Below are positions 1 through 9,867 of a stretch of DNA of 64,000 bases, piece after piece. The notes under the pieces were generated by a model. The model saw only the letters and a program-made list of their open reading frames with translations. It did no database searches and was not told where the DNA came from. A program made the translations under genes and the position numbers. Origin of the DNA: Triangularia verruculosa (Eukaryota; Ascomycota; Sordariomycetes; Sordariales; Podosporaceae); assembly GCA_033296885.1 (NCBI GenBank), contig MU863892.1, positions 293,404-357,403 on the forward strand, read 5' to 3'. The first letter of the stretch is position 1. Every line of letters begins with the position of its first letter.

Positions 1-3000
1 CTGATATGAAGCATATCATTGTTTTTTGCCATGCCGTCGTCGTAAGAGTTGCGCGTCTTTGCTCGAGCGTGCATCTCGAGAGGGCTCTCTGTTGCCTCTC
101 AGCGGTGAGCAGAACTGGGAGGCAGCCAGTGACCAGGACATGGACAGCTGCTCTGGATGAACACGTCACGCCTCACCTCTTTTTGAGAGTCGACAATCCG
201 GTTATCGGGGTCGGTGAAGGCGATAGTCCCAGCAACTTGGCTTGTGGCGGAGCGCAGACTGCCGGACGCAACATGTTTTTACCAACGGCCTCGGCAGCGC
301 ACAGACAAGATGGCTCTTGCCACCAGCCACAGACTTGGCTGGTTCAACAGGTCCCAAGTCGTGTCTGTCCTGCAGAAGCTCGAATGCAGTCGTGCGTTGG
401 TTTCCTCGCTGGCAACAAATTAATCGAGACTCCAAACTTCCGCCCACTTTCATACGTGCATTTCTCCACCAGAACAGGTCTTTAAAAACTAAAAAAGATT
501 TGCTTTAGACTCTGGAAGTTATTAAATACCTCTGTTTAAAATTTAAGGGTTTTTGGCCTGTGTTGTGGTATAATAAAGTATACCTGAATATCGGGGTGGT
601 TGTCTTGGTGACCCCAATTTTGGTTGTTGTGAGTCCCGATTATTTTGTTGCCAACGAGGTTTCTTGCTTGTTTGCTGTCCGGCTTGACCGATTGTGGTTT
701 GGGCAACGCTGTTTAGTCGCTCTTGGCAGGCTCCCGTACGTATCTCATTCTCGATCCTCGGTGATATCGTGCATTCGTCGTGCAGGAACCATTCTCTGTC
801 ACTCTTCTTATGCGGGGGAGGGACAGCGGGACCTTGCATCGATCGTGAGAATCTCACAAGCCACGAGGCAGTTTGTGGTCATTGACAATTGACACAATTC
901 CACGGTCAACCGCGGTATAGTAGTGAGTCGGTGAGCTTGATCAACGGGGCAAATGCGTGCGGCCCCGGGTTTAGAACGGACCCCGGAGACTGTGCCGTGC
1001 CCAAAGCGAATGCGGCTGCCGATACTGTTAATTCAAACTCGTCACAACTATCACGCTATCACGACCAGTTAGTGGGTGATAACCCCGCTCATACAGGATG
1101 TGAAAATGAGGAGATTTTGTGCATCACCTCGCACCATCCCGGAGAGGGTTTGTATGTCCGAGTTGAGACACGAGAAAGTGGACATGTCATTTTCAAAGCC
1201 GGCGAGAACGGCCGAGTGATATCTCCAAGAGTAAATAAGTGAAACTCCACATCGAACAGGAGTCAGGAAACGAGTTTTTTTTCCTTTTTGATGAACGAGT
1301 GAGGACGTTTGGCTGGATGTCGAAAAAGTCTAGACAGGAAAGTCTAGAGAGGGAGAAGTCTATTGGCTGAAAAAGATGGTATTTTGGCCAATCAGAAAGA
1401 GCAGCAGGGCAACCATGATCCAGGCAACGAATGGGGACGCACGTGCTCGGCGGCTGGCCAAACGATGGCGTCTCGGTTGGGGTTCTTGTTCGTATCCGTT
1501 GATTGTGTCTTCTGGAACACTCCCTTTGGCAGATGCTGTGCTCCCCCATCGTGTTCATCTGTGTCGGAAGGGCGGTTGACTACAGGAGACTTGAATCGTC
1601 TGCTCAAACACGTGAAGTCGGGGGAAAGAGTGGCGTCTTGCTCGTGGGTGGAGAACTATCCAGGGTCCTGGTGATCGACGCCATGGGTGATGCGGGGTCT
1701 GGATTGTGGAATTGTCTTACAGCAGGTGAGCACACAACCTGGTAATGTCCAGAATGATGATCCGCGAAAACGTGAAGTTTGATGGTCATCAAGAGCACCG
1801 ATTCGCTAACCTGACACTGGACTGCAGGCACCTTCGGATGAACACAGGTGTCAGGTAGCCCCAGTCTGAGCCATCGGCGGGCGACTTGCAAGAAGTTAAC
1901 CTCACTCACAGGTTGTTGAAATATCAACTCCGCTAATAAACGGTGAACCGTGGACCACATCCCGCAAGCCCACCACAGCAACCACTCACGCCGCTCAACT
2001 CCCGCTTGTCCCGCTCGCGCCGCCTTTGCAACTCTTGTTCTCCTGGTTCCTGTGGGGATTTCAACCTGATCCATCGCTATATTACTTTCAGGTTTTTCTT
2101 GGGGAGAAACAAGTCATGAGATGGCAAAGAACACGTTGGTCCGCAGAGATTATATGCGAGGGAGAGAGAGAGAGAGAAAGTCTGGTGCCCAATGGTATAG
2201 AAAAATCTGCCTTTCAGACGCTCATAGGGTCTTAGGGCCATGCAGCTTCCAGGGCTGTCTTGCGCGCATCGCGGCGCAGTCTGCCCAGCGACATGCAGTC
2301 TTCAGGTGAACGAGGGCCGTCTTTAGTGGAGCCTTTCCGCCCTGCCCCGGCCCAGCGACTCCACAGTCCCACAGTCCCAGGGTTCATCCATTTGCGCGCT
2401 TCACCTCACTGGCCGCGCTCTTTCTCTCTCGCCATGCAATGCATTGCTTCGTCAGAGCCGGGCTGCCTCGACCCATTTTCTCAACGGGCCTGCAGTTGAT
2501 ACCACGGTCCCTGGGTGAGTCAGCAGCAGGACTGGCAACTGAGCGCTCTCCGAGGTCCCTCTTGCATCTTCTTTCTGCCCAATCCTGCCATTTGTCGGCC
2601 ATGTCCATTTAGAACGAACCCACCTGACTTTGCCGACATCCTTCGTCGGGGTCGCATGCAGGTCTGGACGACGGCGTCTACGCCACTCAGGTCAAAGATA
2701 GCTCGAGATACAAGTGTACATCGACTTGGCTTCTCCATCCATCTCGTCCAACAGGGTCCAGGAAGCCCTGCATTTTTCAATGCCCTGGCTAGACAGACGC
2801 CTCTGCCGAGAACCTGGAAGTGGTAATATTGCTACTTGCTCTTGTCCTCTCTCTACAGTTGATTCCTCTTTCTGTGTTGCTTCCTCCTCACCTAGTCTGT
2901 GTTTACAAGCGCCGGCAACCAAGATCGACTGTGCCGTGGGCCTCTCACCTCTCCTAATCACGACTTCCGCGTTTCTCATCTTATTTCACCGGTTCCCTTC

Positions 3001-3690
3001 CTCGGTAACCCGTGTAAGACCAGCCGTTGAACGGCCTTACCAGGACAAGTCGAGTTCAGGTCGACCCAAGACAGCGCCAGCGCTTCCAGCTTCCTCACGC
3101 CCCCACCTCTTACCCGCGTCCGCGAGCTTACACCCACCCACCCACACCTCGCGGGACACTACCTACCTACCCTAGCAACCCCTCTATCCTCTCGACTGTT
3201 GATATACCTACATCGATATCCCCTGTCCCGGGGACGACCCCCAACATCTTTTTTACGTTTCTTTCTATTCTGGCTTTGGTTTTTGCCATCTTTAATTTTT
3301 AGTCATCTTTTTGCGCTCGCTCTTGGCCCCTTTTACTTCAGGGGCAAATATTGGAATATCAACACAGAACACCAGGCTCTCCTTCGGCCTGTGTCACCAA
3401 GGCCTCACCACCGGGCGGGTCTGATATCAAAGGCGTCCTGGTGGACAAAGCACTTGGCCCAAGTGTCGGTTGCGTTTGAGGTTATACATAATTGCCAGGT
3501 TACCGAGTTGCCCCCAACAGTTGCCCTCAATTCACGGCCGTCCTGCCGCCACCTTCGATCTTGCCGCCTCCATCGTATTAGGGACCACCCGAGACACCTA
3601 CCCCTTTGCGCCACCCTACGCCGTGTTCAATGAGCCACAGGTGATTATGGTCGACACGACCTATCTTGATCTCAAAGACATAGACTACAA
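1..3690. other. Gene-free block and long leader of the first gene
   Basis: No open frame here shows recognisable domains or clean fungal splice structure. A (GA)n run lies near 2160-2175. From about 3100 to 3300 the plus strand becomes pyrimidine-rich with repeated ACCC and CTAC units, a composition common in fungal promoters and leaders. The stretch just before 3691 is probably the transcribed leader of the next gene. An ATG at 3647 opens a 47-codon frame overlapping the annotated start (see findings). Confidence 0.5.
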
Positions 3691-6600
3691 ATGGCTTCGA
3701 GAAGGCCAGAGCCAAAGGCTCTTGGCCGGTCAGGTGATCTCGGAGTTAGAAGCACCAGAGCTCAGATGGAAACCTCAAGGCCGGCGATAGGGTCGGGACC
3801 AAGTTCGAGGACCAAACAAGGACCGGATGCCCGTCGGGAACTGTTGCGGACCATCCCGCAACCCAAGATCACAAGCCGACTACCAATGGCTCTCTCTACT
3901 CGACGACCATCGGATAGTCAACTGGAGCCTTCTCGTCTTGGTCAACAGTCACATTTCCGGGCCTCAATCGGCAGCCCCAGCACCTTAGGAATAGGCGGCA
4001 CCACAACTCCAACTGTGACTACCACGATAACGAGCAGCAGGCTTCCAGCCCCCAGCTCCAAACCACGAAATGTCCTCCGGAGAAAACGCTCAGGGCTGGT
4101 TCAAGACCCGGCAAATCGTTTTGATCTCAAAGATGACCCGGCCAGAGCCAACTCTTCTGACTCGGATCCGCTTTCCCTGGCTTCACCCGACTTGTCAAGC
4201 TTACAACTTGATCGCGAGCTCGCCCAAAGCCCGATGGAGATTCGCGTTGCTCACCAGGTTGAGATTGCCAAGACCACAGCGCAGCCTGTGACGATATATC
4301 CGGAACTGGATAGATACGGGGACGTTGTGCTCCATCGTCTGGCCACCCACGATCTTCCTCCCCCCACTCCCTTATTCTCCGGAAACAGCAGCCAAGTCAG
4401 TGGTAGCCCCTCGACCAGGTGGTCTGAGTCCCCAGGACCGGGCCCTTACAGCCGTGACACCACGCCAACCTCCATCTCATCCCAGTCTCCAGGCCTCGTG
4501 GCTCCTCTGCGAGTTGCGCCACCATCTGCCGGCAGACTACGGCAGACTGACCTTGTTCAGACTCGACCTCCTGTCACCCGACGCAGGACAGGAAGCATAT
4601 CAAATGAGGTAGATTGTGTAAGCGCCGATCCCCAAGGTCTGCCAGTTGTAAGAGAGCTATCCAACTCGTCTTCCTCCAACTCGACAGTTCGTGCAGGGGC
4701 AGACGGCAAGGAGAAGAAAAAGAAGAAGACTGTGCTCCCCCCGACTCCCCCGCCTCGAAAGTCGTCGCACAAGTCTAGTGGTAGCCGAGATGAAGGCCAG
4801 TCGCCATTTCAACCTGCCCGCGAGGCTGGCCAACCACGGATGACCTCGCCCTCTCCCGCCAAAGCCACATCAAATTCCCGCCCTCGACCTGTCCAGGCTG
4901 CGCAGCCTGTCACTTCGCCCAGGTCGACGCCACCTGTCAGACCCAGTCGAGATGGAACCCCGGATCTCCGGATGCCATTGGGCCAACCTATCCCGGTCGT
5001 TCATAGTAACTTATCTTCGGCCTCGTTGTCCGACCGAAGACATAGCTCCCTATTGACCCAAGGGCCTGCCATTCGGCCCCCTCCTTCGTCATCACTGCCG
5101 GATCGGCCGAGCTATCTCTCTCGGCGACCCCCTGTCAGAGAAGCTACCCCAGCACCTCGGGCAACCACCTTTGGAGATGTGTCAGCCTCTTCCAAACCGG
5201 ATTCTGGGAGGACCACCCGGACGCCTAGCCCTGGCGTGTCGGCTTTCAAGAGCCGATTCACACTCTTTGGTCGACGAACCAAAACAGTACCAGATCCAGG
5301 CCAGGAACAAGAAAAGAAGGACAAGGCAGCGAGGAAAGGACCTGCAGCTGGCACCGGACACGAGGGTTATGGGCGGCTAGGACATGCACGTCGGAGAAGC
5401 AGCACCACCCTCCCTAGTCGTGTAATACCTGGGACCATGTCCTCGCAGGAAAGCCTGCCAGGGGATTCATTTCTTGCGGAGCGGATGGCACCAGTCATTA
5501 TTGCTGGGGGCGAGATTATCGAAAACAGAAACGCGAGTGCTGAACTGACACGCACGGAAAGCAGCCAGAGTATATCTCTCCGCCGCCCCAGTGTTGAGTC
5601 CAGGAATAGCTCTCTGATCTCGGTGTCGTCTCGCGAGCCTCCGCGCAATACGTTGTGGCCGTCACCTATCCCACGCGGAGTTACACCATCCCCTGCGCCT
5701 ACATCTCGTCGGCCTTTAGAAAGCAGTATTTCCGAGGCACAAACGTTGAAGCCTACCCTCGCCGTTCGGAGATCTATACAGCGCCTCAAATCTGGAGAAC
5801 AAGAGCCTCCCAGACTGCCTACGCCGATCGTCACCAGGCCGCAAGTTGTGTCGCCCTCGCTCACCAGCTTAGACGCCAGCATCATGTCGGATGATTCCAT
5901 ATTTGACCCCTCGGTAGGCCTGGCCAAGGCCAAAACGGAGCCGGCCGCCTCGACCAGCCTCGGCCCAAAGAAGCTCATAAAACGTTCTCGATCACCCCGC
6001 AAGTGGAACTTCTTTGGTCGATCTCACAGTCAACCTGCTGTGGAGAAACAAGCAGAGCCAGGGAAACCCATCTTGGCCGCCGTCGAAGCACCCCCAAGCA
6101 AGCCCGTCGCGTTCTACACCTTGATCGATTCCTCAGAACCAGAGGATGCAGAGACCCCTGACCTCGACGAAGTGCTTCGCGAAGCTAAACGGGCAGACAC
6201 ACCACCAGCTCAACCGGCAGTGAACTCCACCGAAGAGAAGAGACGCTCGACAACGCAAATTCCAGTGCCACAGTCGACCATGACCCCATCATCTATTGTT
6301 CCGAAGCACACTATGACCTCTCCAGTCACGCCTTCTGTGTCTACAGTGCCAGTCTCGTCACCTGATAGACAATTGTCAGTTCCTCGACAAGCACCTCCTC
6401 GGCCGAGCAGACTTCCCCAAGTTGGCCGTATTCCAAAGGTCGTCAGCGCGCGGACACAGCAGCTCTCGCCCCCCAGCTTCTCGAGACCATTCAATAGACG
6501 CAGCATCCAAGCACCGGCAGTGAAGCCAGCCGTTCAAAATGTTGAACCGGTGGCCATTGTGTCAGAGCCTCCCAAAGATTTGACACCTGAGCTTGTACAG

Positions 6601-8211
6601 GACGAGATGACGGATCAGAGCATTAGCAACATTTCGGCCTTGATCTACGGCATTCCAAGGCTGTCTCCTGTCGACCCTAACCGCTCTCACCATGAGTTTC
6701 TCTCCTTCTCACCGCGCAAGGGTTCCCAATGCACTACAACATCTTCGAGCAGCTCATGCGGCTTCTTTAATTACGCCGAGGCTACTGCTGTCGTTCCAGA
6801 CCCCAGTGCTCCCCTCGCAGAAGATGAGATTTGGGACGAGTACAATGATCTACTTGGAGACGACACCGTCAGGTTTTCTGCCGTTGGTGGCAAGGCCTGG
6901 CCAAAGCCACTGCGTCTGGAAGCTACTAAGCGGATCGATCCGGCATTGGAATCACCTACTCTCAGTCCTCCGCCATTGCCTAGCTTGGTTCAAGCCTTGC
7001 GGCAGGGTATGGAGCAGACCAGCTCCAGTGTCTACACCACGGAGATGGCTGAGGAAGTCCGCAGGGCTCTGGACACGGGTATGTCTATCTGCGTGTCTAT
7101 CCCGACTGCTGACATGCCTGCTGCCGCTGCCGAGGTCAAAGAACCGGAGCCAGCCCCTCAAGTTAATAATACACCGGCTCAGGTTCGAAACTCGTCCGGC
7201 AGCTGCAGCAGCCAAAGCTCAGAGGAGATCACACCAACCTCTCAAGTCAACCTTCGCGTCGGGTCTATGACAGTCTCCAAGTGGCTCACGTTCGGCCATG
7301 TCCTCTTCAGCCCTATCCGCGATGATCTCATCCCAGATGTTGGCTCGCTCAAGCGTCCTTCGATTCTAGTCATTGACGGTCTAGGCAACGACGACTGGTC
7401 ATTCTACGCCGCTGAAACCTACCCTGCCGCGACGTTCTTCAACCTCTCCCCTCGCGCGCCTCTGCCTACTGAGCACCAAAGCCGCAGCTCAACCTCGTCT
7501 ACTAGCACCGTTCCTCTCAGTCCACCTAATCACCACCAGATTCAGTACCGCTCCCACCTTGACAAGTTTCCTTTTGGCGCTCAATCATTCACTGCGGTTG
7601 TCTTCCGTTTCCCTGCCGCAGGCCCAGAGTCTCACTATCGCAATATCATATCGGAAGCCCGCCGCGTTCTCAAGCCAGGTGGCTTTATCGAGTTGTCAAT
7701 CCTCGACGTTGACTTCAACAACATGGGCAACCGTGGCCGCCGCGCCGTCCGCCGTCTCAAAGAGCGCATTCACGCTCGTGCCCCTGACACTAGCCTTGGG
7801 TCAACATCAGACCTTATTCTGCGACTGATCAACAGAAAGGGCTTCACCGACATCAAGACCTGCAGAGTCGGCATCCCCGTCGCTAGCCCAGCTACACGAT
7901 CATCAAGAGTCTCCTTCACCAAGACGGCCAATAAAAAGGATGAGCGAAGTCTACCGGAGCTAATGAGCGAGGAGGGACCTGTCGCAGACGAAAGCATCAC
8001 GAGCATGGTAGCCAAGGTGGGGAGGTGGTGGTACACGAGGTGCTATGAGAGCGCAGGTGTTGCGGGGATGGGATGGCCTGGGTCGAAGGGGAGTATGTGG
8101 AGGGATAGGATGTTGGTGAAGGAATGCGAGGAGTGGGGGACGAGTTTAAAACTGATGGTTTGCTATGGGAGAGTGCCGGATGGAAATAGGGCGAGAGTGG
8201 CGAGCATTTGA
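3691..8211 (+). CDS. Large disordered protein with C-terminal methyltransferase-like domain
   Basis: Single uninterrupted frame, 1506 aa. Residues 1 to about 1170 are Ser/Pro/Arg-rich and almost certainly disordered. They include a Lys run followed by PPTPPPRK near residue 350, and two similar short motifs, RFTLFGRR near 520 and RKWNFFGRS near 770. From about residue 1180 the composition becomes globular. ILVIDGLGNDDW near 1223 resembles a degenerate SAM-binding motif I, and RRVLKPGGFIELSILDVD near 1325 matches the post-motif strand of type-11 methyltransferases. The family is class I SAM-dependent methyltransferase, but motif I is not the usual DxGxGxG, so activity is uncertain. The start was taken at the first ATG in the long frame. 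Its context is mediocre (C at -3) and an earlier ATG at 3647 could supply another N-terminus. Sense-strand codons turn G-rich after about 7990. Confidence 0.85.
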   Translation: MASRRPEPKALGRSGDLGVRSTRAQMETSRPAIGSGPSSRTKQGPDARRELLRTIPQPKITSRLPMALSTRRPSDSQLEPSRLGQQSHFRASIGSPSTLGIGGTTTPTVTTTITSSRLPAPSSKPRNVLRRKRSGLVQDPANRFDLKDDPARANSSDSDPLSLASPDLSSLQLDRELAQSPMEIRVAHQVEIAKTTAQPVTIYPELDRYGDVVLHRLATHDLPPPTPLFSGNSSQVSGSPSTRWSESPGPGPYSRDTTPTSISSQSPGLVAPLRVAPPSAGRLRQTDLVQTRPPVTRRRTGSISNEVDCVSADPQGLPVVRELSNSSSSNSTVRAGADGKEKKKKKTVLPPTPPPRKSSHKSSGSRDEGQSPFQPAREAGQPRMTSPSPAKATSNSRPRPVQAAQPVTSPRSTPPVRPSRDGTPDLRMPLGQPIPVVHSNLSSASLSDRRHSSLLTQGPAIRPPPSSSLPDRPSYLSRRPPVREATPAPRATTFGDVSASSKPDSGRTTRTPSPGVSAFKSRFTLFGRRTKTVPDPGQEQEKKDKAARKGPAAGTGHEGYGRLGHARRRSSTTLPSRVIPGTMSSQESLPGDSFLAERMAPVIIAGGEIIENRNASAELTRTESSQSISLRRPSVESRNSSLISVSSREPPRNTLWPSPIPRGVTPSPAPTSRRPLESSISEAQTLKPTLAVRRSIQRLKSGEQEPPRLPTPIVTRPQVVSPSLTSLDASIMSDDSIFDPSVGLAKAKTEPAASTSLGPKKLIKRSRSPRKWNFFGRSHSQPAVEKQAEPGKPILAAVEAPPSKPVAFYTLIDSSEPEDAETPDLDEVLREAKRADTPPAQPAVNSTEEKRRSTTQIPVPQSTMTPSSIVPKHTMTSPVTPSVSTVPVSSPDRQLSVPRQAPPRPSRLPQVGRIPKVVSARTQQLSPPSFSRPFNRRSIQAPAVKPAVQNVEPVAIVSEPPKDLTPELVQDEMTDQSISNISALIYGIPRLSPVDPNRSHHEFLSFSPRKGSQCTTTSSSSSCGFFNYAEATAVVPDPSAPLAEDEIWDEYNDLLGDDTVRFSAVGGKAWPKPLRLEATKRIDPALESPTLSPPPLPSLVQALRQGMEQTSSSVYTTEMAEEVRRALDTGMSICVSIPTADMPAAAAEVKEPEPAPQVNNTPAQVRNSSGSCSSQSSEEITPTSQVNLRVGSMTVSKWLTFGHVLFSPIRDDLIPDVGSLKRPSILVIDGLGNDDWSFYAAETYPAATFFNLSPRAPLPTEHQSRSSTSSTSTVPLSPPNHHQIQYRSHLDKFPFGAQSFTAVVFRFPAAGPESHYRNIISEARRVLKPGGFIELSILDVDFNNMGNRGRRAVRRLKERIHARAPDTSLGSTSDLILRLINRKGFTDIKTCRVGIPVASPATRSSRVSFTKTANKKDERSLPELMSEEGPVADESITSMVAKVGRWWYTRCYESAGVAGMGWPGSKGSMWRDRMLVKECEEWGTSLKLMVCYGRVPDGNRARVASI

Positions 8212-9867
8212 ACGCCGGACGGAAAGCTTACAACGCCAACACCATGAGCAACATACACGACAACAACAACAATGCATTTTCTGTCAGCATTTCACAAGAC
8301 TAAAGAAGACGCCAAGACGTAAAGACCAAGAGGGCGCGAGCCCATCTTTTTACATTCTGTACAACTCGACATTTTTCACCACTCTTTTTATCATCATAGC
8401 CGGTATAAACAGCACGGCTCATTACACACGCTTCTTCACTTCGCAAAGTCTTCGAAATCGACAGGAGCGAGGAGGGACAGAGATATTAATAGGCAACATT
8501 TTTTTTTTTTGGATTCGGATTTGGGAAAGTAGTACGTTCGATGCAGGGGAAGGGTAGAGCGAGAGAGAGAGAGAGTACATGAATGGAAAAACCACTGGAT
8601 GGATGACCGCAATTTTGAGAGGCAAGGGTGGATGACAGACAATGAACGTTATGGAGTCATGATTTCTTTTTGCATTTTATTTTTCTGGCATTTTATTTGA
8701 GCGATCGATTGAGCGATTAATTTGTTGATGGAGGATGATGAGATACCCCCCGGTCTTTACTTGCTGTGCAGGAAGGAAAAAGATATGGATTTTTTTTTGC
8801 ATTCGTTGGAGAGATTGGATAGCTGGCTGTACATATTGTGAGGAAGGATGAAAAGAAGTTAAATTACTCTGTGTGCCGAACTTTGATAAACAACAAGTGA
8901 TACACAAATGGATACTCGGGATGGTTACATCCTCATGGTCTGATGGTGACCCAAGATCTTGGGTAGGGCAGAGTCGGTTTGCTGCCAGTTCTTGCGGACT
9001 GAAACGTTGTTTTTGATACACTGGACGCCATACTGTTCAGCTTGCGTATTGGTATTGAGTCTATGCGCAGTATTTGAGTATTCCAGCGTAATACGTGTAA
9101 TTGAAGGTTTCATGATAGAAATACCAGAATGTTTCACCCCTATCGCAAACCCCACTTGACTATCTTACCCCGGATTGTCGGCAGCACGCCGCCTCAGGCC
9201 CTTGCCTGCCTGCGACGCCATGCCTGTCCTGGACTTTCCATCATCCCCCTTTCCTACTTTTTTGCCAGCGACATCTACCCATCGAGGTACCTTCCTTTGC
9301 ATCTTTGCGACGCCGACTAGCTTTCGTGGCTTTCCTTCACATTCGAATCACACGCGCGAGAAGATATTGCCAACCTGGTTATAAACCATAGCGTCCCCAG
9401 GTCCAACCGTCGAGTCGAGCCCGTCCTTTTTCTTCCTATCCAACGACTTCGACTTCGACTTCGAATCCCACGACTTCGAATCCCACGACTTCGAATCCCA
9501 CGACGCCGCGAGCCGGCATTAAGTTCCGCGACCGACCCACCAAACCCAATTCGACGGTGGCCCATAGGAAATCCCAAAGAGCAGAAAAGACACAGCTCGG
9601 GTTCTTCTCGTGGCCGACATGGTAGAAAGATGGGCATAGACCCCCAACGACTGCTGCTGCTGCCCACATCCCACGCGCAGCCGGTCCCAGATCCTTTCTG
9701 ACGGACGAAAGCAGTCGGATCGATTGATCCCAGTATATACATCGTAATTGATATCAACAGGGGGTGCTCTGTCTTTCGCACGAGTCGGCGGGCTAGACCT
9801 ATCGACAAATTAGTCCTCTACACACTCTAGCTCTTCTTTTTTGTTCTGTACAAATTCAACACTCACA
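8212..9867. other. 3' region of methyltransferase-like gene and promoter of DCR2 homologue
   Basis: Contains a T run near 8501 and a GA run near 8560 in the probable 3' UTR of the preceding gene. A 15-bp tandem repeat lies at 9456-9500. Open frames here are short and show no recognisable domain. The last 400 bases are probably promoter and leader of the downstream gene. Confidence 0.5.
9456..9500. repeat. 15-bp tandem repeat, three copies
   Basis: Three perfect head-to-tail copies of CGACTTCGAATCCCA, preceded by shorter CGACTT units. It lies in the region upstream of the DCR2 homologue. The TTCGAATCC core resembles a tRNA B box, but no tRNA fold surrounds it. Confidence 0.9.

Noticed and set aside
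9456..9500. TTCGAATCC cores that resemble a tRNA B box
   Set aside because: They belong to a 15-bp tandem repeat, and no acceptor, D or anticodon stem can be folded around them.
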